From positions 51,034,608 to 51,098,607 of the forward strand of contig CM023537.1 of NCBI GenBank assembly GCA_013350335.1: 64,000 bases of DNA, given 5' to 3'. Positions within the stretch are counted from its first letter, which is position 1, and every line of letters begins with the position of its first letter. The notes beneath the pieces were generated by a model, which searched no databases, was not told the DNA's origin, and worked only from the letters and a program-made list of their open reading frames with translations. The translations under genes were made by a program, and so were the position numbers. This document shows positions 10,553-21,180 of the stretch, one piece after another. The DNA is from Chimonanthus salicifolius. Lineage: Eukaryota; Streptophyta; Magnoliopsida; Laurales; Calycanthaceae.

Positions 10553-11452
10553 TGACTCCTATCTTTGTACTCTATATATGTTGCTATATCATAATGAATA
10601 GAGTATCGGATTGTACATCTTTTTGACATGGTATCAATTGAGTTAGATGATGAGTTAGTATAAGAGGAAGAGACAATAGAGATGGGTCCCTCAGAGAGAG
10701 TGTTCTTCCATCCAGACTACTGTTTCTTCATCTTCACCAAATAATTATATTTTATATGGTCAAGACCTTTGCAATAATTATAATGAAATTGAAAAAAAGT
10801 CACAGGGCTTCTGAGGGATTTAGAAATCTTTTTGCATTTCCTTATCAAAGTCATCTTTCAATCCCATTGAAAATTGAACGAGTTGAGATTCTTCCCAGAC
10901 ATTATCACCGATTCTAAGTTTGTTGATACCCTCATTAAACTGAATGTTAAGATGAAGCTTTTGATAGTCGTCCTCTTTTTTATCCTTTCTTTGTCATCAT
11001 CTTGTTGGATTTCAATTATGTTACAGTGAGAAACTGAGAACCTCAACGAAAATACCGAAAAATAGTAGAAAAATGGAGAAAAATGAAAAAATAGGGAAAG
11101 GGATTTCACTTTGAGAGGAAATCAAACCTCCCACTTTAATTTCAATTCGAAGAGAACTTGGCCTTCGAGTCAAGGGTAAATTGGAGAAATCTTTTTGGTA
11201 CTTTCATTCTTCAATTTTAGTTTATAAATAAACTCAAGTGGATATAATCTAAATAAAGAAATAAATGTCAATATGACAATTATTTTTAATATAAAATAAC
11301 TAGTTAAATAAACTCCAATCCTATCATTCTCACCCCCATGGAGACAAACCTTTTCCTCAAGGTTTGGAAAACATCTCAAGTGACAACTTTTGAAATTAAA
11401 GTCTTCCACTACAATAAATGGCTAGAAATAATGGAGACCATAACTCCAATGG
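10553..11452. other. No gene; flank of the Ty3/gypsy element
   Basis: AT-rich sequence with short random frames. Nothing is recognised. Confidence 0.4.
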
Positions 11453-11457
11453 AAATC
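11453..11457. repeat. Left target duplication AAATC
   Basis: Matches AAATC at 19050-19054, just outside the right LTR. This pair defines one insertion of 7.6 kb. Confidence 0.8.
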
Positions 11458-13641
11458 TGACGTAGGACAAGACAAAGGGATAACCCAAAATGCTTAAATG
11501 TGATTATGGGGCTAATATGAAGCAAAAATATGAGGCCGAAATTAAATCTAAACTAATAATTGTAATTCAAAATAATAAAATCTATCACAAATAATCAAGA
11601 AATTCAAGAAATTCAATGTAAATAATTATATCACAATCCAAATCAATTTATAGCTTAACAGATCTCACAAGTACATAGAATCAACATTAAATAGGGTTAA
11701 ATTTAGCTATTAGGCTTCAAACTTGTGACAAAACTAGCTATAACAGCAGCATGAGGGGTTGATGAGATTAAGAAAATGACTAATTTTGTGGGACAGTAGT
11801 AAGAAAAAAGGAAAGGCAGGTTGGAAAGGCTAAGATAAGGACTGGAAATAAAGGGCAAATGTAAGGGAGGATTAAGAAGGGCTAAGGAAAACATGACAAC
11901 TGTGGTGTAGCGTGTAATGACCCGACCCGAATAGAGGGCTTAGAACTTGACTCAGCAAGAAATTGTCCGCTTTGGGCCTCGTACACACGCAAGTCCGTAC
12001 GATTTTGTTCTTGGGCCCTGGCCCATATGGCACGGCCCAAAACACGGCTTGCTTGAGTACCAAGTGGTGGCCTCAAATAAACCCCCACCTCTCCCTTCAT
12101 TATCAATGTGGGACTCCCACATTGGTTCAGGGTATTAAAATCACCCCCCCTAAAGCCTCGAGCCGTCCCCGGCTCACCCGGTCCAGCTCAACAACTCCAG
12201 GGAAGGAGGAAAGGCCCACACAGTTCGAGTGTAGAACCTTGGCTCTGATACCAAATTTGTAACGACCCGACCCGAATACAGGGCGTAGGGCTTGACTCAG
12301 CAAGAAATTGTCCGCTTTGGGCCTCGTACACACCAAAGCCCGTAGGGTTTTGCTCTTGGACCCTGGGCCACATGGCCCGGCCCAAAACACGTCTTGCCTG
12401 ACTACGAAGTGGTGGCCTTAAATAAACCCCCACCTCTCTCCCTTCATTACCGATGTGGGACTCCCACATCGGTTTAGGGTATCACAATCACCCCCCATTA
12501 AGCCTCGAGCCGTCCCCGGCTCGACCTGGTCCAGCTCAACAACTCTAGGGAAGGAGGAAAGGCCCACACAGTCCTAGTGTAGAACCTTGGCTCTGGTACC
12601 AAATTTGTAATGACTCGACCCGAATACAGGGATTAGGACATGACTCAGAAAGAAATTGTCCACTTTGGGCCTCGCACACACGCCAGCCCCCATGGTTTTG
12701 CTCTTGGGCCCTGGTCCACATGGCCCGGCCCACAACACGTCTTGCTTGAGTACCAGGGGGTGGCCTCAAATAAATCCCAACCTCTCTCCGTTCATTACCG
12801 ATGTGGGACTCCCACATCGGTTCAGGGTATCACATAGGACTGTATGAAGGTTTAGGACGTGGTAATGACTGCATGAGGCTTGAGAATGGTCCAAAGGTTT
12901 GATGACAACTGTATGGTGGTATGTTTGGACTGTAGTTGGATATAGGAAGGGTTTAAAGAGGCTAACAACAGATATAGATGGGACCTAAGAGGTAGGCAAA
13001 GGTCAAGGAAGCCCAAAACTGGCTTGCAGATGCAAATCTGAGACTTATGAAGGTGCAGCAACACAATGGTAGACAAATAGGGTGGAGGCGACAATGTAGG
13101 GAAGGGATCTGAGAGGTAACGAAGGCATGGGAAGGGTTAAGGGAATACAAGAGCGGAATCTGGGGCTTTGGAGATGGGGTGAAACTGATAGGACGGGTTT
13201 TAGGGAAGGGCGAAATATAATGGATGGGATTTGGAACAACGACAAAAGGAGATGGGATTTATGGTGTGCAGGTAAGGAAAGAATAAAGGGGAAAAAAAGA
13301 GAGGGAAGAAGAAGGAAAGAAGAAAAGAGAGAAGAGAAGAGAATAATATACTCGTACCTGGAAGAGGGAAGAACGAGGAGGGCTTCACGCCTTTTGCTGG
13401 CCTGGTTTCTCACCACAATCGCGTATAGCAGGAAGCTTTTTTTATTATTTTATATCATCGTGTAATACCCCAAGGGCTACAAGGCTTTATATAAGACTTC
13501 TAAACTGCTTAAAATAAAATAAAATAGAAATTACAAAACTACCCTTACTAAAATTAAAAACAACAATTAGAAAACTACCCTTAATTAAAATAAAAAAACA
13601 AACACTGAAATAGGAAATGGGATGCAGGGAATGCATCGCAT
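11458..13641 (-). repeat. 3' LTR of the Ty3/gypsy element (TRIM inserted)
   Basis: About 1.26 kb after removing the TRIM array at 11913-12834. It starts TGACGTAGGACAAGAC and ends ATGCATCGCATCA in plus coordinates, and is collinear with 17766-19049 through its length. Open frames on both strands here (such as 13045-13465) are chance frames in LTR sequence rich in GA/CT. Confidence 0.85.
11913..12834 (-). mobile_element. Tandem TRIM: three LTRs, two internal domains
   Basis: On the minus strand: LTR 12834-12606 (229 bp), internal 12605-12487, LTR 12486-12258 (229 bp), internal 12257-12140, LTR 12139-11913 (227 bp). LTRs begin TGTGATACCCTGAACC and end GTCATTACA or GTCGTTACA. Each internal part starts with a tRNA-Met primer site (TGGTACCAGAGCC at 12601-12589; TGGTATCAGAGCC at 12253-12241) and ends with a G-rich polypurine tract (GGGGGGTGAT). 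No protein is coded. The matching LTR copy at about 18255 lacks the insertion and gives the empty site; flanking TAGCG and TAGGA look like a decayed 5-bp duplication. Confidence 0.9.
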
Positions 13642-13660
13642 CAATCCCCTGATCTGAGAA
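13642..13660 (-). promoter_or_regulatory. Possible polypurine tract of the Ty3/gypsy element
   Basis: On the minus strand AGATCAGGGGAT lies directly before the 3' LTR, where plus-strand priming takes place in LTR elements. Called by position and purine content. Confidence 0.45.
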
Positions 13661-13771
13661 AAACTTGATATCGAGTTCAAATAAATAAGAAGACACAAAT
13701 CTTCCCACGCACGCGTCTTCCCAATATAGGGTTTTCATAGTGCAAAACACGCGCACGTGAGGTCTTCAATG

Positions 13772-14110
13772 TCATCCAGTTAAGTCATTGTCAAGCCATA
13801 ATGATGGAGCTGAAGTGGCTTTCTTCTGTCGTCGCTGATAGACGCAGAAACATGTTCTGTCATCGCTGTCATCTTTCGTTATATGAGAAGAAGTCACCTT
13901 TGACGAGACAAAGCTCATATGTCTTTCTAGAAGATCTTGATCAAGTCGCTTTAGCTCACTGTCTGTCAACCATGCGGCGTCTGTAATCAGTCTGTCTTTC
14001 CACTTCACTCAATACTTCTGATAGTTTTCGACACGTATAGAAATCACTGCCTCATCAAGAATAGATTATATCTCATCTCTCTTAGGTAGCAAGGAAGGTA
14101 AAGGCTGGGT
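13772..14110 (-). pseudogene. Ty3/gypsy pol C-terminus with chromodomain-like motif
   Basis: The minus-strand frame reads LDEAVISIRVENYQKY, a stop, then VKWKDRLITDAAWLTDSELK, followed by a tail RLDQDLLERHMSFVSS. The VKWK..P..DATW pattern followed by a D/E-rich helix is that of the chromodomain-like end of chromovirus integrases, which helps target insertion. Stops at the DEI* and QKY* positions and loss of the rest of pol make it a remnant. Sequence at 14111-14352 is probably the degraded stretch just before it. Confidence 0.7.
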
Positions 14111-14513
14111 AGGTGTATGCATGGGTCATGAATTGCGTCAGGTAGGCCAGTAGAATCATGGTGATGCTGATATGCGGTGGGGGGAGGCGAAGGTGCTAGA
14201 ACTGGAAATGGTGTGAGGTCCTCCACATGATTATCCACATAGAATTCATTGGACTCGCAATGAGTATCTGCAGCAAACTTATATGGTTCATTGCTAAAAT
14301 TAATTTGATTTTTAATTTCAACATGCAAATTGTGTATGTTGTGCTGATGCATGTATAGACTCAGACAGACTAGGTGACACTGACACTGGGATGGGATCTA
14401 TGGACTTGGATGAAGTGAAAGAACACCTAACCAAAACAAGAAGAGTTCTTCTGGTCACCTCAAGTTTTTCATCCCTTTGAGATTCTCCTATCAAAAGAGG
14501 TATCTCGTGACTT

Positions 14514-15345
14514 TTAGTTTTGAGTCTCTACCTGCATTTGAGAGGGACATACTTCTCTGTTAACAACTTTCATTTCGTCCCAAGTCAAGTTGAGGAGGTC
14601 TTTTCTTAACCTCCTACTTTTCTGTTCCACAATCATCCAAAAAATAGGGACTTGCTCCACCAATTTCAATCTGGCGTAATAGACTCGTCGACTTTCTAAC
14701 ATGTCATGCCACACAAAGTAGCATTGTGATACCCTGAACCGATGTGGGAGTTTATTTGAGGCCACCACTTGGTACTCAAGCAAGACGTGTTTTGGGCCGG
14801 GCCATGTGGACCAGGGCCCAAGAGCAAAACCGTACTGGCTTGGGTGTGTGCGAGGCCCAAAGCGGACAATTTCTTGCTGAGTCAAGCCCTAAGTCTTGTA
14901 TTCGGGTCTGGTCGTTACAAATTTGGTATCAAAGCCGAGGTTCTACACTAGGACTATGTGGGCCTTTCTTCCTTCCCTGGAGTTGTTAAGCTGGACCGGG
15001 TCTAGCCGGGGAAGGTTCGAGGCTTTAGGGGGGTGATTGTGATACCCTGAACCAATGTGGGAGTCTCACATCGGTAACGAAGGGAGAGAGGTGGGGCTTT
15101 ATTTGAGGCCACCACTTGGTACTCAAGGAAGACGCGTTTTGGGCCGGGCCATGTGGGCCAGAGCCCAAGAGCAAAACCGTGCGGGCACGCATGTGTACGA
15201 GGCCCAAAGCGGACAATTTCTTGCTGAGACAAGCCCTAAGCCCTGTATTCGCATCGGGTCGTTACAAGCATTCCGTTTCTGATAGCCAAACGAGAAAAAA
15301 TTTGCTATCTAGACGTCCATCAAAATCATGGGGCACGATAAGAAT
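14514..15345 (-). pseudogene. Ty3/gypsy gag fragment, split by a TRIM
   Basis: Right of the TRIM the minus-strand frame reads DFDGRLDSKFFLVWLSETE and, across the insertion, continues YFVWHDMLESRRVYYARLKL and VEQVPIFWMIVEQKSRRLRK, then DLLNLTWDEMK. This is the pattern of the retrotransposon gag domain (FxG...F..WL...E.YF......RV.YA..KL......W). Gag forms the particle that packages element RNA. The TRIM at 14725-15266 interrupts codons between ETE and YFV. The C-terminal half of gag and the zinc knuckle are not found. Confidence 0.8.
14725..15266 (+). mobile_element. TRIM with perfect AGCAT target duplication
   Basis: 5' LTR 14725-14919 (195 bp), internal 14920-15037, 3' LTR 15038-15266 (229 bp). 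AGCAT occurs at 14720-14724 and 15267-15271. The primer site TGGTATCAAAGCC (14924-14936) is one base from the tRNA-Met complement, and the polypurine tract TTTAGGGGGGTGAT ends at 15037. The 5' LTR lacks 34 bp, from just after GATGTGGGAG, which fully explains the length difference. Same family as the array at 11913-12834, opposite strand. It codes for no protein. Confidence 0.95.
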
Positions 15346-15466
15346 AGTCTTCAAGGCACAATTGTCATTTTTGGAAAATTTCTAAGGCTTATGAGGCTGA
15401 TGGTACTCACCACGATTAACTCCTCGGAGTTTAGTCAACTAGGTGCTCTTGGATTGTACATGAATG

Positions 15467-15895
15467 AATTTAGCATTTATGTCTTCCTGTCTTCTCTGAA
15501 ATTCAGTCGTTTAGGTAGTCAACTGGGTGAAGAACTTGTTGAAACAAGCTGGGGGTTGGTCTCCTAAAATGTCTAGATGATTTTAAATGCTATGTCCTAG
15601 AATCTACATGATATGATTTTTTTTTTTTTGAAAATGCAATTGTTTTTCTTTTTTTGAAAATACAATTGTTTTTTCCTTTTTATTTTTATTTCTTTTAATA
15701 TTAAAAATGTAATTTTTTTTAAAAAAATACGAAACAACCTAAGACGGTGGCTGTTTAAGGAAACAAACCAACCTTGCTACTGATACCAAATATAACGCAG
15801 GATAAGACAAAGGGGTAACCATAAATGTCTAAATGTGATTATGATGCCAAAATGAAGCTAAAATTAAATCTAAATTAATAATAGCATTTAATCAG
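15467..15895 (-). repeat. First copy of leader, primer site and LTR end
   Basis: Collinear with 17474-17880: leader block (GTCTAGATGATTTTAAATG), poly-T stretch, primer site TTTGGTATCAGTAGCAAGG (minus strand, near 15790-15772) and about 100 bp of LTR end. It shows that the 5' part of the gypsy element exists twice. Confidence 0.8.
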
Positions 15896-15909
15896 GACTA
15901 CCGGGGGAG

Positions 15910-17473
15910 TGCTACACACCCATACTTATTAATTTCATTAACTTCCATTTAGTGATATCTCCTTAATCATACATTCACATTTAACCTAATAATGTGGATT
16001 TAAAGGTCAAGTCTTAACACTGTGGGTTTGGAACTTGGGTCATCAATTCAGAACTTCCGAAGCTTGTTCTGAATCGTTAAGTCATCTTGGTCTCCTTCGG
16101 ATCATTCAGAAGTATATCGTTCACTGGCCTGCTCGGAACTTGACCGTCGGTACTTCCGAATCAAGTTCCAAGGGTTCGGAACTTCAAACCCTCTCTCGGT
16201 ACTTCTGAGAGACTTATTAATTTCAATTATAGAATACAGTGTTCGGAACTTGGCCTCTGCACTTCCAAATCAAGTTTCGATGGTTCGGAACTTCAAGTCC
16301 TCTCTCGGTACTTCCGAGAGACTTACTGATTTCAGTTATGTAATATAGTGCTCGGAACTTGGCCTCGGTACTTCCGAGATAGGTTCCGAGACTTCGGTTC
16401 TCATATGGACTTAACCAAATTTTCAAGTTCTATTCCTGAATTCAATATCCTGAGAACTTGGCCTCGGAACGACCGAGCCAAGTTTTGAGACTTATTATCT
16501 CCCAAGGGTTCTCGGAGCACCATTGTTCCCTTAGATTGTTCCGAGCCTTTGAAACTTGTCTCAGATGTTTTGAGACAGTTCTGAAGCCTGTCTTCTACAG
16601 ACGGTCATCTGCAGAATTCTGCAGAGTGCAAACTGAGTTCCATGAACTCGGGAGTTACAGTAGGGTGGGTTATTTGTCCCGTTCTTTAAATCTAACCCCT
16701 TAGATTTATTCCCTATGTGATTGATCACATCCTTAGGGATTAAATCTATAAATTAGTTTCAAATTTCACGGATTTGGATTAGATTTTTGAATTGGATAAA
16801 TAACTGAAAATTCCTAAATCATTCTTATCTTTATTTCCTAAATCCAGATTTGTCTAGGGTGATTCTAAATTGTTCTAAACCTTTAATTAAAACAAATATT
16901 GAGTTTAGATGAGAGACCAACCTTAAATAGAACTTTCCGAAATCATTCCCTCTTTCCTTCTTCTACTTTCATTACTAGCTTTCACTGTGGGGAGATGGGA
17001 TTCTCAGTGGAAAAGATATGAAATGGAGTACTGCCGTGTGAGGGAAAGGAATAGGTAGTATCGTGCGCATGGGGTGGGAAGTGGGTGAGAGTGCCGTGCG
17101 CATGAGGGAGTGGGATGAGAATTCCATGAGCATAGAATGTGGAACAAACTTCTGCCATGTTTGTATATCCAATACAACCGAATGGCCTCTCTTTTCATTC
17201 TTTATTTGTCCTTTAAGTTATTAAGGTGTGGCATTTGGGTCCCCTCTCCACGTGGCATGACACGTCAGCACCCATGTAACGTGACGCCACGCCACGAAAT
17301 CGTTTCAAACAAATTTCACAAATTTATTTCCGTTGTACCACTCGACATTTATAGATTAATTTCCTCAATTAATCTCCCACTTAATTTCTCTAAATTAATT
17401 GATTAATTCATATTAATCTCAATTAATTATTGAAAATCAATTTTAAGAAACTCTAAAATTTCGGGGCGTCACA
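15910..17473. repeat. Foreign LTR-like block inside the gypsy element
   Basis: Starts TGCTACACACCC and ends AAATTTCGGGGCGTCACA, the TG..CA form of an LTR, 1.56 kb. It lies exactly at the junction between the two copies of the leader. It holds a repeated TCGGAACTTGG...ACTTCCGAG module at 16060-16480, and AT-rich TTAATTTCTCTAAATTAATT near its right end. No target duplication was found, so whether it is a solo LTR or a recombination product is open. Confidence 0.55.
16060..16480. repeat. CGGAACTT/ACTTCCGAG repeat module
   Basis: TTCGGAACTTCAA.CCTCTCTC and CTCGGAACTTGGCCTCGGTA recur with a spacing near 110 bp (about 16172 and 16280; 16240 and 16352). Half-sites TTCGGAA and TTCCGAA are inverted with respect to one another. 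Confidence 0.65.
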
Positions 17474-17765
17474 TTTATGGCTTCCTATCTCCTCTAAAAT
17501 TCAGCCGTCTAGGCAGTCAACTGAGTGAAGAACTTATTGAACTAAGCTGGGGATTGGTCTCCTGACATGTCTAGATGATTCTAAATGTTGTGTCCTAAAA
17601 TCTACATGCTAGGATTTTTTTTTTTTTTGAAATGCAATTGTTTTTCTTTTAATATAAACACATGCAAATTTTTTAATTTTTAATTTTTTTTTTTAAAAAT
17701 ACGATAGAACCTAAGATCGTGGGTGTCTAAGGAAACAAGCCAACCTTTCTACTGATACCAAATTT

Positions 17766-19049
17766 GACGCATGATAAGACAAAGGGGTAAGCCTACATGC
17801 CTAAATGTGATTATGATGCCAATATGAAACAAAAATATGAGACTGAAATTAAATCTAAATTAATAATTGCAATTCAAAGTAATAAAATCTACCACAAATA
17901 ATCAAGAAATTTAAGGAATTCAATGTAAATAATTATATCACAATCCAAATCAAGTTATAGATCAAAATAAAAGGCTTTTCAGAACAAAGGGCTTAACAAA
18001 TCTCACAAGCACATAGAACCAACATCAAATAGGTTAAATCTAGCTATTAAGCTTCAAACTTGTGACAAAACTGGCTATGATAGTAGCATGAGGGGTTGAT
18101 GAGGTTAAGAAAAAGACTGGTTTTGGTTTTGTGGGACAACAGTAAGAAAAAAGGAAAGACATGTTGGAAATGATAAGATAAGGACTGGAAATAAATAACA
18201 AATGTAAGGGAGGATTAAGAAGGGCTAAGGAAAACATGATAGCTGTGGTGTAAGGACTGTATGAAGGTTTAAGACATGTCGTACTGACTGTATGAGGCTT
18301 GAGAATGGTCCAAAGGTTTGAGGACAACTGTATAGTGGTATGTTTGGACTGTAATTTGATATAGGAAGGTCTAATGAGGCTAACAACATGTATAGATGGG
18401 ACCCAAGAGGTAGGCGAAGGTCAAGGAAGCCCAAAGCTGGCATGCAGATGTAAATCTGGGACTTACGAAGGTGCAACAACACAATGGAAGACAAATAGGG
18501 TGGAGGTGACAATGTAGGGAAGGGATCTGATAGGTAACGAAGGCAAGGGAAGGGTTAAGGGAATACAACAGCGGTTTCTTGGGCTTTGGAGATGGGGCGA
18601 AACTGATAGGGGGGTTTTAAGGAAGGGCGAAACTAATGGATGGGATTTGGAACAACGGCAAAAGGAGATGGGGTTTAGGGTGTGCAGGTAGGGAAAGAAT
18701 AAAAGGGAAAAAAAAGAGGGAAGAAGAAGGAGAGAAGAAAAGAGAGAACAGAAGAGAAGAAGATATTCGAACCTGGAAGAGGGAAGAAAGAGGAGGGCTT
18801 CACGCCTTTCGCTGGCCTGGTTTTTCCCCACAATCGCATATAGCAGGAAGCTTTTTTTATTATTTTATATCATCGTGTAATGCCCCAAGGGCTACAAGAC
18901 TTCTAAATGGCTTAAAATAAAATAAAACAAAAATTACAAAACTACCTTTACTAAAATAAAAAAAACAACAATTACAAAACTACCCTTAATTAAAATAAAA
19001 AAATAAAACACTGAAATAGGAAAGGTGATGCAGGGAATGCACCGCATCA
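17766..19049 (-). repeat. 5' LTR of the Ty3/gypsy element
   Basis: 1284 bp from TGACGCATGATAAGAC to ATGCACCGCATCA, collinear with the LTR at 11458-13641 but without the TRIM. The primer site lies directly left of it (minus strand TTTGGTATCAGTAG). It is followed outside by the duplication AAATC (19050-19054). Confidence 0.85.
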
Positions 19050-19077
19050 AAATCTGATAATTTAGAAAAGGTTGCTT

Positions 19078-19170
19078 GTAACAACCCGGTCCACCCAACA
19101 TATTTTTGTTTGCTTTGGGCTCCGACTCGAACGGTTTTGTCTCACTTCGGGCTCTGAATCATCTCTGGAA
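19078..19170 (-). repeat. TRIM/LTR-like fragment
   Basis: TGTAACAACCCGGTCCACC followed by TGCTTTGGGCTCCGAC and TCGGGCTCTGAATCATCTC resembles the end of the TRIM LTR family (TGTAACGACCCGACCCGAAT and CCGCTTTGGGCCTCG), but is diverged and only ~90 bp long. Confidence 0.5.
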
Positions 19171-20745
19171 AAACGTCATATGATAGATGGTGTGCATGTT
19201 CCTCATATATCAAAGGATTTGGACTCTCATCTAGAAGATGTGGAACAATTTGCACATAGCACCAATTAGCGCATCCCATGACTCCAACCTAGTGCCTCCA
19301 TCATATTGCTTGCATCCCATATGCTTGAATGAACATTGTACCTTTCTATTGCTTGTTAGAGTGATCCAACTAATGTTGACTAAAAAAAGTCATGGCATCT
19401 TTTGAATGAAAGGCAAATAAAGTTGGTTGGCGCGGTTGAAAAACTTTATGAATCCTTGTTATCTAATTGGTGTCGGCCAAGGTAGTCGAGTCAAACTCAG
19501 TGAGACGGTTTTGAATTTTGCCTTCTTGAACATGAATACCATCACCTTTAATTTCTAGCTTGGAAGTTGTCTTCGATGCGTCCCCAGATGAAAGTGCTTT
19601 ATCACGAATGATATTTTCATGACTAATTGTTGATGGATTTGCATTGTCAATAGCAATGGTCACGCATTGACCCTCGTATACGAGGAATCTTTTTTATAAA
19701 AAAACCTAATCTCATTCATCCACCAAACTTTCAATTATTGGGGTTTCATACACACAGGGAAACCTACCATCTCTAAGTTGTTTCATAGATTGGAAAATCC
19801 TTCTAAAAATCCGGCTGAGTTTCATCTATGAATGAGACATCGGGAAAAAAATTCCCTTGACCAGATTCCACTAGTAATCATTCCCACATTCCATTCATCC
19901 ACAATAAACATAAATCTCAAATATTACCCCATTCCATTCAGTCACATTGCACATACATCATAAATGTTCCACAAAACATACATGAGTTCTTGAATAGACA
20001 TATACACCTCACGCCCCTCCCCTACTACAGCCCCTAAAGTTTGTAAGGGTGAACTACACATGCCCAGTGAAGAGGAACAATACACATCATACACATAATT
20101 TCACGGATAACCTATCACATGTTATGCTAAACAACGTGTGCATACATTCAACATGAGTTGTCAATCAAATTACATTCACAATCCCCACACAACTCCACAA
20201 TGTGGCGCAACATGACTCACTCACGTGTTCCAATGTAGTTGTGACACACACACACTAGCAACGCAGCACACACAAGTTACTCAAGTATGCCAACATAGTT
20301 GCACTTCTGAGACGACACACACGACTTACTCACGTATGCCAATGCAGTCATCATCATCCTTTCTTAGCAGTGAAGGTCAACTTCTATGATGATTGGCAGC
20401 TCTTGATATGTTGCCACGTGGAGAATAGGGAGCTTAGATATGTAGACACTTGTCTATTTCATGATTAGATAGTGCTGGAGAATATTTTGTCCTTTTTTAG
20501 TAGAAAGTATATGATAATGAGCTTCTGACAACAAATCTTTCCATAAATTCATACTTGTGTACGTGCCCATCTTCCAGAAAGTTCTTCCAACTCCCAGTTA
20601 TTTCGAGAAGAATTTTCTTGAGAAACCTCAAGGGTTGAACCACTACTTGAAGGTCCTCAACCATGACTTTTTCGAACGTTGTTTCCTTGTACTTGATTGA
20701 AATCAAGATTTATAGAGTTCCTAAGAGAGAGTTGTCTCGCGCTCC
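19171..20745. other. Unassigned sequence
   Basis: The frame at 19663-19463 (minus) is open for 66 residues but I recognise no domain. Near 20216, 20277 and 20328 there are three loose copies of ACTCACGTATGCCAATGCAG, of a kind common in LTR sequence. The minus frame 20706-20497 (70 residues) is likewise unrecognised. No supported gene. Confidence 0.35.
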
Positions 20746-20747
20746 TA

Positions 20748-21180
20748 GATATTATCTACTTACCCACCTGTGTCAGTTTCGGATACAGATACCCTTTTGT
20801 TGAAGGTCGTTTGAGCTTTTTTTGGGAGTATGGCATGGGTTACTTCAGCATCGTAGCGCCTAGTATCCGTTGGACAATGGCCCTTCCATTTGGCACCATC
20901 GGATCACTTAGGCCGACTTTTGTCCCTGCTCGATGGGTGGGTCTTGCAGTCAAACTCCCTTCTGTCTTTGCACTCGAGGTCCAATCTCCATCCAGCCCGA
21001 GGAAACCTTTGCATGCCTCTGTTACCTATTGGGAGGCCTACTCCCCATAGAAACGGTTACCTGAGGCTGTCCTTGGCTCGTAGGCTCTGACACAAGGTTA
21101 TAATTCTAGCTCTTCTAGAATGATATCTCACTGATGGCTCCGACCCCTCAAAGGAGGCCTTCTTCGACTTTTCTCCGACG
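20748..21180 (-). pseudogene. Nuclear copy of plastid 23S rRNA (fragment)
   Basis: The plus strand reads as the complement of plastid 23S rRNA: ACCCACCTGTGTCAGTTTCG, then ACCCTTTTGTTGAAGGTCGT, GGAGTATGGCATGGGTTACT, GCACCATCGGATCACTTAGG, GTCTTGCAGTCAAACTCCCT, GAGGAAACCTTTGCATGCCT, TTGGGAGGCCTACTCCCCAT and ATCTCACTGATGGCTC. I recognise these from memory as plastid rRNA. Many C-to-T and A-type changes show age and loss of constraint, and a block between about 20860 and 20880 may be missing. The plus-strand open frame 20697-21050 is a chance frame in this copy. No adjacent plastid genes are seen. Confidence 0.85.

Larger units (their letters stand above)
11458..19049 (-). mobile_element. Ty3/gypsy (chromovirus-like) element, rearranged, with nested insertions
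   Basis: Two LTRs (11458-13641 and 17766-19049) flank an internal region and the same five bases AAATC lie outside both ends. Read on the minus strand the order is: 5' LTR, tRNA-Met-type primer site (TTTGGTATCAGTAG, 17765-17750), leader (to 17474), a foreign LTR-like block (17473-15910), a fragment of a further copy of the LTR 3' end (to 15791) with its own primer site and leader, gag (about 15345-14520, split by a TRIM), the C-terminal end of pol with a chromodomain-like part (about 14110-13772), then the 3' LTR with a three-LTR TRIM inside it. Protease, reverse transcriptase, RNase H and most of integrase are missing. The element cannot move by itself. Confidence 0.85.

Noticed and set aside
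11882..12847. Many frames beginning like MTQQEIVRFGPRTH on both strands
   Set aside because: They repeat with each TRIM LTR; TRIMs do not code for protein.
13045..13465. Frames of 112-123 residues on both strands, and the pair near 18463-18920
   Set aside because: Both are inside the gypsy LTRs, in GA/CT-rich sequence, and are open on both strands.
20697..21050. Plus-strand frame of 117 residues
   Set aside because: The DNA is the complement of plastid 23S rRNA, so the frame is chance.
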